NCBI RefSeq assembly: GCF_907164915.1
Contig: NC_061869.1
Location: forward strand, 15,849,125-15,913,124
Direction: 5' to 3'
Length of the DNA stretch: 64,000 nt
DNA from: Impatiens glandulifera
Taxonomy: Eukaryota; Streptophyta; Magnoliopsida; Ericales; Balsaminaceae
The notes beneath the pieces were generated by a model. The model was not told where the DNA came from, did no database searches, and saw only the letters and a list, made by a program, of their open reading frames with translations. The position numbers were made by a program, and so were the translations under genes. Of the stretch, positions 1 through 10,096 are shown one piece after another; the stretch's first letter is position 1; every line of letters starts with the position of its first letter.

Positions 1-429
1 TGGACCACACTTAGACGTGTACACAAGGCAATAATATTTTTAACATTTTCATTATTAATATGAGGCACCATATTTGAACAGATCCTATAACTTTCTCTCC
101 AAGAAGTCATTTTTTATTCATTAAATTTATTTGTGTCCTCACTGGAATTTGGTGGGTCATTTAATATTTTTTTACTTTATTTAATTATTTTAATTTTGTA
201 AATGTTATTTTATTTTATATTATTTATAAATTAATTTTAAATATATAATCTTTTATTTAATTAAATAAAAATTTAATTTATTATTTACAGAAGAAAAAAG
301 TTTGGAACATCATAAGCATTAATTTCATCAATTAGATTTATAAGATTCAATCATAAATCATTAATTTATCCAGTTAGATATAGAGTCAATAATAAGATAA
401 AATAAAATTAGAGGCATATATAATTAATT
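1..429. other. AT-rich intergenic sequence, nothing recognised
   Basis: No coding potential, tandem structure or recognisable terminal repeats are visible. The sequence is mostly A/T runs. It ends where the tRNA-derived tandem units begin. Confidence 0.6.
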
Positions 430-870
430 GATTTAGACACAGATTAAATATATAACCCATAAACACACTTAAACAATTAACCAAACGCAGAATTTGTCGT
501 CCGACGGGCTCGAACATAGGACCTTAGAGTGAGTATCCAACATTTATTGTCACTAAGCTAGAAGAGTGGATAAAAATGTGACAACGGATTAAGCATGTAT
601 CCCGCAAACACACTTAATCATTTAACAAGACGCAGAATTTGTCGCAAACACACTTAATCATTTAACAAGACGCAGAATTTGCCGCCTAATAGGCTCAAAC
701 CCAGGACCTTAAGGTTAGAATATCCACCCCTTGTTGCCGCTAGGCTAGAAAAAGAGATTAAAATGTGACAACAGATTAAACATGTAGCCCGTAAACACAC
801 TTAATCATTTAACCATACCCATAATTTGCCGTCGGACGGATTCAAACTCAGAACCTTAGGGTTAGATTTA
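430..870 (-). repeat. Tandem array of three tRNA-derived SINE-like units
   Basis: Three head-to-tail units read on the minus strand: about 430-580, 581-770 and 771-870 (the last lacks its head). Each complete unit has a pol III A box (TAGCCTAGCGG in the middle unit), then a B box such as GTTCGAGCC, then a shared tail ending near TGATTAAGTGTGTTT. The middle unit carries an internal direct duplication of about 40 bp. A-box and B-box matches and unit-to-unit similarity are seen directly. The SINE assignment is inference, supported by a related single unit with target duplications at 31234-31411. Tandem arrangement is unusual for SINEs, which normally insert singly. Confidence 0.65.
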
Positions 871-960
871 TTGTTAAGAAAATGACTATTCATATTGACC
901 ATTGTCTAGAATTATATAGTCAATATATATTAATACATGAATAGTCATTTTCTTAATAAT
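870..960. repeat. Short hairpin element (MITE-like)
   Basis: Arms at 870-893 and 937-960 are inverted copies with about 22 of 24 bases matching. A second inner inverted pair (TATTGAC / GTCAATA) extends the stem. It abuts the gypsy LTR that starts at 962. It may be a tiny MITE remnant; no convincing target duplication was found. Confidence 0.5.
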
Positions 961-961
961 A

Positions 962-1451
962 TGTTACAACTTAATCTGTAACTAGGGTTAGAGTTCTTGA
1001 TCTCTAGAACTGAGTAAGAAGTTTTTGATCAAAGTGCAGCGAGAGTATTTTGAGAAGAAGATTTCAAGATTATAGAAGAAGAATAAACAAATATGAGAAT
1101 AGAATACTGCTAGTATATACCTAACAGTTCAAGACAAAGAGACAAAACAAAAATAAAATTGAGACTAAGAACATTCACAATCTTTTTTATTCATATCCAT
1201 GCCCCATTGGGGGAGTGCTTTCAGCATATATAGTAGCTGAATTACCCTAGAATATTCAATTACAACTGTTACAACAGTTACTAAGGATTTAACAAAAACA
1301 GTTTTGTGGGAAACATAAAACAAAATCAAAATATTGTTATGCAACAAAAAAACAAAATTCCCACAACAATATCTAGCCCAAGTGCTCAATTGGACCGTGG
1401 AGGGTGTTGGGTCTGTTCTAAGACCGTAACATTTATTTGGGGACCGTAACA
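962..1451 (-). repeat. Gypsy 3' LTR
   Basis: About 490 bp, bounded by TGTTAC and GTAACA. It aligns along its length with 3694-4717 once the Helitron at 4017-4543 is removed. In element orientation this is the 3' LTR, because the polypurine tract lies directly next to it at 1452-1466. Confidence 0.85.
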
Positions 1452-1466
1452 TTTTTCCCCTTCAAA
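1452..1466 (-). other. Gypsy polypurine tract
   Basis: On the minus strand this reads TTGAAGGGGAAAAA directly before the LTR start TGTTAC, the expected place for plus-strand priming. Confidence 0.75.
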
Positions 1467-1500
1467 ATTCGCCGTCCTCGATGAATAGACCTTGGCCTGA

Positions 1501-2465
1501 TCAGCCTCCAATGCCCATCCTCCAATCTCTAAAGATAACTATTTTCTCTTGCTGTTCTGAGGTATTTTCAATAGGGCCATAAAAGGGTCGAACTATGGAA
1601 CCGCAATCCCTGATAAACCTTCGGTAACATCCTATCAATTGTGGAACTGGCCATTTCCTTGTTGTTTTTAATTTTTCCGGGTTAGTAGCCACCCCGGCCA
1701 TGTAGGAAACTTGTTTGCACCCAAAGCCAAATTTTCTTTTGTTGAGAACTAACATTTGTTGTTTTAAAGTTGTCAGGACTTGGTGTAGATATACAAAAAA
1801 GTTCTTCCAGCTCCGATTATACACTAGGGTGTTATCAAAAATCTAGGACAAGTCCTTCTTCGGACCAGCACCACAGGGACAACAAAAAAGCCACATGGCT
1901 TCTAATTACTCCCCTTTCTAGTGGAAGGTCTATGGGTTTGTTGGAAAAGAGCGTTGAAGTCTTCGAGTAGTTGTTGGAGATCTTTAGGAATCTCTTCCAA
2001 TGTCATTGAAGTAAGTGAAATAATTTGTTCTTCATGCTTACTCCTTATTTGCACCATGACAGCAACACTACATTTTTCCAATAACTTCTCCAACTGGTTG
2101 CCTTCTATCATGTTGATTTGTGCCCGAAGTATTCCCTACAAGACCATGGTTCTCCCTTGCTTCTCATAACAATGGGTCAGTTTTTCAAAATTCTAGGATG
2201 AATGGCCTAAAGTAATCAACCACTCAATGCCTAGCACAATATCGTACCCGTCCATGGTAATTACCTTCATTTTTGTTTGGTAATCATTTCTCTCGATTGA
2301 CCATTTCAGGTCTTGGCAAATGTTGGAGCAAAATATGTTGGAGCCATATGCCACTCGAACCGACTGTGCCTGGGTATGCATACTTTTGTGGCTTATTTTC
2401 TTCATAATCCTACTATTGATAAAATTATGAGTGATGCCTATATCAATCATGATCACCACCGACAA
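1501..2465 (-). pseudogene. Gypsy pol remnant (protease and partial reverse transcriptase)
   Basis: Order on the minus strand is protease then RT. The segment 2465-2193 resembles a retropepsin-like protease, with a degenerate active site (IDIGITHNFI where DSGATHNFI is usual) and the motif YDIVLGIEWL. At 2111-1902 is the linker before RT. At 1824-1501 is the RT C-terminal part, with KFGFGCKQVSYMAG, NPEKL and a GCYRRFI motif. The catalytic YVDD block between these pieces is absent, so RT carries an internal deletion. RNase H and integrase are lacking, and the polypurine tract follows almost at once. Several frame changes are present. Non-functional. Confidence 0.8.
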
Positions 2466-2739
2466 GTTCTCAATCTTACCAAGGATCTAGAGTGTTTGAA
2501 ATTTTTTAGAACCTGTCAATGTATGCAATGGAATGGCAGGTTCATCCCTTCCTCAAACTGCAAAGGAGGATCATCAAAACCCAGCTCTTGAGTGGGTTCT
2601 TGAGTATATGGTAAGACTTCTTGATAATTAACCGAGACCATGAATAATTTTGATTTAAATCTATGGTTGTCTCCCACTTTTCATTGCAAGTGTAACATAG
2701 GCCTTTCCTCCTCTTTTCATAAATTACAATCGGGTCTAA

Positions 2740-3678
2740 TTACTTCATGTAACCCTGGTTTATGCTGGAAGAAGACGCATGTGAAGAATTCTTAAGGTCG
2801 GTAGTCCAGTTGGTGCTTGGCCAAACCGTGTTAATATTGGATGGCTTGGGTAGCAACGACGGTTCAGTGATGTACAAATGTCCGCTTCTCATTAAGGACC
2901 TATACATTGCTTCTTGAACTTTGACCATTGACATGGAATCATTTAGGGACCCAAGAAACCGCAACCTGATACAATTTTCAATCTCCTCCCTTAGACCGAC
3001 ATGTAGCAATCTATAACATATTCCCTTGACATACTATGTAATTTTTGGGAAATTGAAATGTATTAGAGATTATATTCTTGGATAGTACTAACATGTTTCA
3101 GGTTCATCAATTGTCTCATGGGGGTGTCATATATGGAAGAACCGAACTACAACAAGAGGCCTCTCTTGAACACATCCCACGTCATGGCTTCTCTATGGTT
3201 GTGGTTCTGCAGATACGACCCATACCACATTATTGATTCATTAGTAAAGTGAATGGGGGAAATGTCCAGTTTAGTGGCATCATTAGTCTTGTCCACCCTA
3301 ATGAACTGCTTACTAAATATGAGCTAGCTCTCCACATCGGTCCAATCAAACTGAGGGAAATCAACTTTGGTGAGTTGGGTGAGGGAACATAGTGTTGGCC
3401 ATGATGGGAGGGCCTATTCTGGGGAGGGCTATGGTAAGTAGCATCATCACAAGGTCTGGTGTTGGGATCTTTGTCATTACCAGACCCACCACTTTCAATG
3501 ACAGCCAATCTTTCTTTAGTGACATTGAACCTTCGACCCATATTATTGCTTAATTCCGTCATATTTTGTTGTAGGGCAGCATGCATAAAAGCTGATTGTT
3601 GGGTCAAGCCTTCAATTAGGGCCTTAACAGAATCCATCTCTATTTGCTGGCGGGTTTCTATCATCTTAGAATCACCTG
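2740..3678 (-). pseudogene. Gypsy gag remnant
   Basis: The N-terminal part (3678-3230) begins just inside the primer-binding site and contains a glutamine- and leucine-rich helix with a segment like TQQSAFMHAALQQNMTEL, as in plant gypsy Gag. The part at 3009-2740 reads as the capsid C-terminal region (YRSLMRSGHLYI). Between them the frame is broken, but pieces resembling the conserved Gag core (NESIMWYGSYLQN, near 3240-3200) are readable. No intact zinc knuckle was seen. Decayed capsid gene. Confidence 0.7.
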
Positions 3679-3690
3679 GCTCTAATACCA
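3679..3690 (-). other. Primer-binding site (initiator tRNA-Met type)
   Basis: The minus strand reads TGGTATTAGAGC three bases inside the 5' LTR. It differs by one base from the usual TGGTATCAGAGC complementary to plant initiator tRNA-Met. It fixes the element's orientation. Confidence 0.8.
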
Positions 3691-4016
3691 AGATTTTACG
3701 ACTTAATCTGTAACTGGGGTTAGAGTTCTTAATCTCTAGGACCGAGTGAGAAATCTTTGATCAAAGTGCAGCGGAAGTATTATGAGAAGAAGATTTTAAG
3801 ATTATAGGAAAAAAAGAAACAAAGATGAGAAAATAATATTGTTAGTATATACACAAAGAGACAAAACATAAAATACAATTGAGACTAAGAACATTCAGAA
3901 GCTTTTTCATTCATATCCACGCCCCATTACGGGAGTACTTTCAACATATATATATATATATATATATAGCAGCTGGATTCCCCTATAATATTCACTTACA
4001 ACTGTTATAACAACTA

Positions 4017-4543
4017 CTAGTATGTATCCCGTGCATTTGCACGAGTAATAATATAAAAAACCGTAATAGTAAAATTTTTATGGGCGGGTCAATCCACAAT
4101 CCGATCCAAGTATCCATTTACTTTCACATATATTCAAATTAACCACAGCTCTCGACCCGGCAATTCGGACATTTTAAAAATTAAACATCAATATATTTAT
4201 ATATATATATATATATATATATTAGTTAGTTAAAAAGTTGAACTAATATTGTTAAAATGTCAAGCGTTTATCAAATTTTGGGTTGAATTTAAAATAAAAA
4301 GTGTTATTAGCCTAGTTGGTTAAAAGGTTGTACTTGTTTTGTTAGGTTTGTTTTGTTAGGTTGCAAGTTCGAACCATACCTATATCATTTTTAATTTTAT
4401 TTTTAACCGTTTTAAGTTTATGGGCGGGTCAACCCACAATCCGACCCAAATATCCATTTACTCTCACATATATCCAAATTAACCACAGCTCTCGACCCGG
4501 TAATCCGGACACTTTAAAAATTAAGCATCATTATATATATAGA
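4017..4543 (-). mobile_element. Non-autonomous Helitron, 527 bp
   Basis: Read on the minus strand it starts with TC and ends in CTAG. About 10 nt before the end is a hairpin with arms CGTGCA and TGCACG. It sits between host A and host T, the classic Helitron target, with no target duplication. The uninterrupted LTR at 962-1451 is the empty site, which confirms both ends. Internally, a block of about 90 bp (from a TCGAGAGCTGTGG motif to GACCCGCCCATAAA) occurs twice. It carries no Rep/helicase gene, so it needs enzymes from elsewhere. Confidence 0.88.
4308..4376 (+). other. tRNA-like A/B box module inside the Helitron
   Basis: On the plus strand, antisense to the Helitron, an A box (TAGCCTAGTTGGTTAAAAGG) resembles the tRNA D-arm. 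A B box (GTTCGAACC) follows about 55 nt later. The related Helitron at 5176-5766 carries the same module in its own antisense, with A box TAGCTCAGTTGGTTAAAG. This looks like a captured, stretched tRNA or SINE head. Transcription is unproven. Confidence 0.55.
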
Positions 4544-4717
4544 TTAGGGATTTAACAAAAAAAAATAGTTTTATGAGAAACATAAAACATAATTAAAATA
4601 TTGTTATGCAACAAAAAAACAGAATTACACAACAATATCTAGCCCAAGTGTTCAATTGGACCGTTGAGGATGCTGGGTCTGTTCTAGGACCGTAACATTT
4701 ATTTGGGAACCGTAACA

Positions 4718-5175
4718 TAATCTTAATCTCATATACTATGAAACGTTTCTATAATTATTCCTGATTTTATTTATTTATTTAAAATATGTACTTTTATTTA
4801 AGATATTATTAGAGAGAATTTAATTCATAAATCAGTTTTTATCAATTGAACTACATTAGTAAGTTTATTTTAAAAATTTTAACAAAATTCAAGTAGTCCT
4901 ATTTACACATAAAATGTATTACAAAATAAAATAAAAAATAGTCAATAGTCAATACCTGTGATGATATTCGATTGATCACTCATATTATACTATTGGTTCA
5001 ATCTTTACCCATTTCTTTATTATTAAATAAGGAATAGACACATTTCCACCGGCCATTATCATTATTAAATAAATAAATAAACACATTTCCACCGGCCATC
5101 TAAAATCTTTTCTAATAAGTCACAATATTTAATTTCAGAACACAGTTTGCAAAGTCAACAATTGGAACACCATTA
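4718..5175. other. AT-rich intergenic sequence with a short tandem duplication
   Basis: No gene is visible. A block ending in CACATTTCCACCGGCCAT is duplicated in tandem at about 5038-5098 with a period of about 41 bp. Confidence 0.55.
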
Positions 5176-5247
5176 TCAATATATATAAATATAATAATAA
5201 TTAATTTGAATTTATTTAATTTTTCGGGTGAGAGTTATAATTAATTT

Positions 5248-5343
<96 letters not shown>

Positions 5344-5766
5344 TAATTATATATAAATTAATTATATATAAATTGTGGGTCGACTCGTACATAAATCTGA
5401 AACGGTTAAAAATAAAATTAAAAATATAATATGTATGTTTTGAACTTGTAACCTAATAAAAACAAAGACAAGTCTTTAACCAACTGAGCTAATAAGACTT
5501 TATATTTTAAATTCAATACTAAATTTGATAAACGTACGACATTTCTAACAATATAAGTACAATTTCTTAACTAACTAATATATTATATATATATATAATA
5601 ATGTTTAATTTGAATTTGTTAGGTTTTTTGGGTAGAGAGTTGTTGTTAATTTGGATATATATGTGAGAGTAAATGAATATTTGGGTCGGATCATGGGTTG
5701 ACCCGCCCATAAACTTGAAGCGGTTAAAAGTAAAATTAAAAATGATATATGTATGTTTCGAACTTG
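5176..5766 (+). mobile_element. Truncated Helitron of the 4017-4543 family
   Basis: It begins with TC after A. Its order matches the nearby Helitron: start, AT-rich stretch, CCCGCCCATAAA-type block, tRNA-like module, second TC-like AT stretch, second block. The orientation is opposite. The 3' hairpin and CTAG end are missing: homology stops at 5766 and the sequence passes straight into the asymmetric repeat family. A (TA)n run has expanded in its first block. Confidence 0.7.
5250..5341. repeat. (TA)n microsatellite, about 90 bp
   Basis: A long, almost pure TA dinucleotide run inside the truncated Helitron, at the place where its relative has a short GATATATGTGAG segment. It accounts for the spurious Tyr/Ile reading frame here. 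Confidence 0.9.
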
Positions 5767-8250
5767 ATAAAGAAACATATGAAAAAGTGTTAGTCACAAG
5801 ATGTCAACTAATTAACTAATTAGTAATAAATATTAAATATAAAATATATATACATACACAAAATTATAAAACAATATCAACATTCTCAAGTGGTCTAGTG
5901 TTTAAGATGCTCACATTTCATGCTTAAGATCAGAGTTCGAATCTTAAAAACTACAAATTAAAAGTGAGTATTATAAATATTTAAGAGATCAATATTAAAT
6001 AATGCATTCTTGAGTATAATATATGGTGGCACAACTTTTAAACAAGGAATAAGAGGCATGTGAAAGTGCGAGGTCAGATTTATTGGTTGGTTTCACGAGC
6101 ATTTTAAAGTGTGAGATCACGAGATGTAGATTAGGTGGTGGGTGGTTTGTCAGTCGAGGAGATAAAGAGGCATATGTAAAAGTGTGTGTCACAAGATGAT
6201 GGTTAATTGGAGGGTTAGTTGTTGGTTTGACAAGGTATAAGAGGTGTGTGATAAATTTGTATTGGTTATTGATTTATTGAAGTGGGGTAAAACATGTCGT
6301 CTAAGATTGATGGGCTGTTTGTTGAGGGGTAAATAAACATATTAGGGGATACAGAGTTATATAAAAAAGTGTGAGTCACAAGATGATGGTTAATTGGGGG
6401 ATTAGTGGTTGGTTTGATGAGATATAAGAGGCGTGTGATCAATTTGTATTGGTTGTTGATTGTTGAAGTGAGGGTAAAAGAGGTCGTCTAAGATTGATGG
6501 GTTGTTTGTCGAGGGGGTAAATAGGCATATTAGGGGATAAAGAGTCATATAAAAAAGTGTGAGTCACAAGATGTGGGTCATTGGGGGATTAGTGATTAGT
6601 TTGACGAGGGATAAGAGGTGCGTGATCAATTGAAATTTGTTGTTGATTTGTTGAAGTAGGGGTAAGAGAGAGCGATTAATATTGGTAGGTGGTTTTCCGA
6701 GGGGATAAAAAGCATATAAAAATGTGTGAGTCATAAGAGGTCGACTAAGATTTGGTGGGTGATTTGCCTAGTGGATAAAAAAGCATATAAAAAAGTGTGA
6801 GTCACAAGAGGTAGATTAAGATAAGTGGATGGTTTGCCGATGGATGCGTGAAAGTGTGTGAGGTCACGAAGATGAAATGTCAATTGGGATTTAGTGTGGT
6901 TGGTTTACCGAAGTGAGTGTAAATATAGTCCTTCTTAACAAATTAAATATTAGTGGTTAAATTTATATGAATGAAATATTGATTGACCGAATTGGTCGAT
7001 TGAAGGATTGATTGTTGATTTTTTGAAATTAGGGGTAAAAGAAGTCGCTATAAGAGTTAATATATGATGAGATGCGAGATGGGGATTTATGGTTTTGATT
7101 TGTCAGGATAAGGAACAGATAATAAAATGAGATATCGACGGTTAAAAATATATAAATGAGATGTTGATTGACAAGAGTATAAATGTGTGTGTGGTCACAA
7201 GATTAGAGGTCAAAATTAGTATTGGTGAGTGGTTTACCAATGTGATAAAGAAGCATATGAAAAAGTGTGAGTCAGAAGATGAGAGATCAATTGGGGAGAT
7301 TGATGTTTGGTTTGACGAGAGATAAGAGGTGTGTGAAAGTGTGTATTAGGTCATGAGATGAGATGTCGATTAAGATTTGGTGGTTGATTTACTGGAAGAG
7401 AGGAATAATTTAAGAGGTTGGTAACAAATGAGATATTAGTGGTTAAAAATATATGAATGAGATGTTGATTGACCGAAATGTAAAAGTATGTGAGGTCACG
7501 AGATTAGAGGTCGATTGTGATTGATGAGTTATTTGTAGAGGGGACAAAGAGACATATGAAAAATGTGAGTCACAAGATGAAATATCGATTTAGGGATTAA
7601 TGTTGGTTTGGCGAGGATAAGAGGTGTGTAAAAGTGTGTTAGGTCACAATATGAGACGTCGATTGAGATTTGGTGGTTGGTTTACTAGACTAGGAGTAAA
7701 AAAAGAGGTCGCGGTAATATAAAAAGGATGATAATAAATGAAATATTAGTGGTAAAAGTGTGTGAGGTCACGAGATTAAAGGTTTGATTGAGATTTGTGG
7801 GTGATTTTCCGAGTAGATAAAGAAGAATATGAAAAAGTGTGAGTCACAAGATAAGAAGTCGATTAATGGTAAAAGATGTTATGGTAAGGGTAAAAATAAT
7901 GAGATGAGATGCGAGATTTGTGGGGATAAGAGACCAATATAAATGAGATATTGGTAGTTAAAAATAATATGAATGAAATTTTGATTGACCGAAATGTGAA
8001 AATGTGTGGGCTCATAAAACTAGAGGTCGATTGAGATTGATGATTGGTTTGTCGAGTGTGATAAGAGACATATGAAAAATGTGAGGTAATGATATGAAAG
8101 GTCGATTGAGAATGGTGATTGATTTGACGGGAGATAATATGTGTGTGGAAGTGTGTGAGTCACGAAATGAGATGTTTATTGTGTGATTGATGGTTCGTTT
8201 GTCGAAGTGGTGGTAAAAATGTCACGGTTATGAATAAGAGGTCGGTAATA
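5767..8250 (+). repeat. Strand-asymmetric degenerate tandem repeat
   Basis: About 2.4 kb of purine/GT-biased sequence built from variants of AGTGTGAGTCACAAGATG, GTCGATTGAGATTTGGTGG and GGTTTGACGAG. Early units recur about every 186-188 bp (near 6183, 6369 and 6557), then become irregular. Stops occur in all frames, so it is not coding. The same family, reverse-complemented, lies at 34430-35580. Nothing shows what it does. Confidence 0.75.
5886..5950 (+). other. tRNA-like A/B box head of the asymmetric repeat
   Basis: A box TGGTCTAGTGTTTAAGATG and B box GTTCGAATC lie about 30 nt apart, as in a tRNA gene, but the acceptor stem is not closed. A similar head occurs at the matching end of the inverted copy (35551-35612). 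It may be a SINE-like pol III promoter remnant. Confidence 0.5.
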
Positions 8251-8924
8251 CTGTAAAACACGTCTAACATTACTTTAGATAAGACCAAAATGTATAACAC
8301 ACCTAAAATCTCTAAATTGATCTATAGTAACAAGATAAATAATGTTAATTTGATTCTTACCGATAAGAAATCCACATTTATTTTAAGTGTTTTTTACACT
8401 ATAAAATTATTTTTTTCAACTTTAGATATTTAATGAATTTTAAAATATATATTAACATTAAATTTTATATTAAAATTAATTTTTACCAATTAAAATTATT
8501 TTTAAATTTATTAAATTTAAATAATATTAATTTTATTTAAACAATTTTATATATATTTTGTTTATATTTTGAATTAGGCATCATAATTGATACTAGTTAA
8601 TATTATTATATAATATAATTCATGCAACATAATTCATACTAGTTAATATTATTATATTAAATATATGAATTATATTATAATTGCTTAATATTATATTTAT
8701 AGACTATCATATCAACTAATATCTATAGAGACTCTTGTAAATTGGAAAAGTAGAATTGAATTGTAAAGTGTAAACTCTTACATTAACATGAACATTATAT
8801 ATAATTTATTATTTGAAATCAATAACTTTACAAAAAAAAGAAGTAGAAACATATAATTAGATACAAAATTTGTCATTGGTTAATTCCACTAATTCACATT
8901 CATCAACAAATTGAGAGTATCACT
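8251..8924. other. AT-rich intergenic sequence, nothing recognised
   Basis: Runs of A/T, with no coding, tandem or terminal-repeat signal beyond a short ATAATTCATACTAGTTAATATTA-like direct repeat near 8585-8660. Confidence 0.55.
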
Positions 8925-8927
8925 TAA

Positions 8928-10093
8928 GACCATCTCTAACCCACAAACCCATTCTCAAACCCAAAATGCAGTAAACGTCACATCAAATTAATTCATCTCC
9001 AAACCAAAAACTCATTTTCAAACCCAAAAGAATATTCTTAGAATATTCCTTTCTTACACTAACTTTTTAACTTTATTAATATTATCTATATATTTATCAA
9101 CTTTACATATTTAACTCCAATCTTTTCTCATTCATTTAATAATATTAAAATAAAATTAAGTATATATATCAATAATTCATAAATAACAAAATAATTCAAT
9201 AATACATGTAAATAAACAAACATATTATATTAAAACAAACATTATTAATAAAAAAAACACTTAGTACACGTACACATAGCATACACAATGTATCAATTCT
9301 CGGAATTGGTGTACTCTTCCCACAAATGATCGATTAATGCATTACGAAGTTCAATGTGTGCATCTTTATTTCTTATTTTTCCGTACCGAGATATGAAATC
9401 TTGAAATCGAGTATTTTCATCTATCACCCTCTCGACCTCTGGTGAATGCGTTTCCATTTCAATTTCGATATGTGCATTAAGGTCACGTTCATCCTCAATA
9501 ATCATATTATGCAAAATTATGCACGTAGTCATTATATCATGCAACACTTCTTTTCTCCAATATCACATCGGACCTACTACAATAGAAAAATGTGTATTAT
9601 TTATGTTGTACTTTTAATTATTGTACTAATTATTATGTAACGGTAATGGTTGTTTTTTTAATGTATTTTCTATGATTATTCATATTGTTTAAAATTATAA
9701 ATTTATAATCTATAAAATTTAAGTTATAAAATATAACGTAAAAATATAAAATAAAATATAAATATATAATAAATTAGATAAAATTTTAAGTATAATATAA
9801 TTTAATGATTTAATTAAATATTTAAAAAATATTATAACTTTTTATCTTAAAATTAAAAATTAAAGGACCAATAAATTGTTTCAAATAATTTATTTAAACA
9901 AGTTTAATATTTAAATTAATATAGTAATATATTTCAAGGACTTAATTAACTTTTTATAAAAAAATTATGCAGGGTGAATAGTAACCACGCATATATGCGT
10001 TTATTTTCAGAGAGAATTTCAATTCTCATTTTGCAGGGATTGGAGAAAAAATTGGAGCTGCGTATGTGATTTGCAGTACGGTTGGAGAAGCTC
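8928..10093 (-). mobile_element. PIF/Harbinger DNA transposon, internally deleted
   Basis: The ends GACCATCTCTAACC and, inverted, GAGCTTCTCCAACC match at 10-11 of 14 positions and resemble known Harbinger ends. They are flanked by TAA at 8925-8927 and 10094-10096, the 3-bp duplication typical of this superfamily. At 1166 bp it is far shorter than an autonomous element. It holds only the end of the transposase gene, and no MYB-like partner gene. Confidence 0.85.
9293..9547 (-). pseudogene. Harbinger-type DDE transposase, C-terminal fragment
   Basis: 84 codons remain open on the minus strand. The motif TTCIILHNMIIEDERD is the hallmark near the C-terminus of plant HARBI1/ALP1-like transposases (DDE_Tnp_4), where LHNMI precedes the acidic segment. 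After it comes a tail with ENTRFQDFISRY and ELRNALIDHLWE, common at the end of these proteins. The family is usually about 350-450 residues, so the catalytic DDE core and the DNA-binding N-terminus are lost. The apparent start methionine is only an internal residue. The fragment cannot be catalytic. Confidence 0.85.
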
Positions 10094-10096
10094 TAA

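Larger units (their letters stand above)
962..4717 (-). mobile_element. Decayed Ty3/gypsy LTR retrotransposon
   Basis: The element reads on the minus strand. LTRs lie at 962-1451 and 3694-4717 and share the 6-bp terminal inverted repeat TGTTAC/GTAACA (TTTTAC at the 3694 end). The flanks TAATA and TAATC look like a 4-5 bp target duplication. A primer-binding site matching initiator tRNA-Met and a polypurine tract mark the internal edges. Gag, protease and part of reverse transcriptase are recognisable, but the YVDD part of RT, RNase H and integrase are missing. The 5' LTR is enlarged by a nested Helitron. It cannot move on its own. Confidence 0.85.
3694..4717 (-). repeat. Gypsy 5' LTR interrupted by a Helitron
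   Basis: The outer parts (3694-4016 and 4544-4717) align with the 3' LTR at 962-1451. A (TA)n stretch has expanded at about 3945-3968. The central 527 bp are foreign (Helitron). The two halves join exactly as in the uninterrupted LTR. Confidence 0.85.

Noticed and set aside
5247..5429. Open frame of alternating Tyr/Ile
   Set aside because: It is the translation of the (TA)n microsatellite and the Helitron following it.
5886..5950. Genuine tRNA gene
   Set aside because: A and B boxes fit, but acceptor and anticodon stems do not pair. The same holds for 4308-4376 and 35551-35615.
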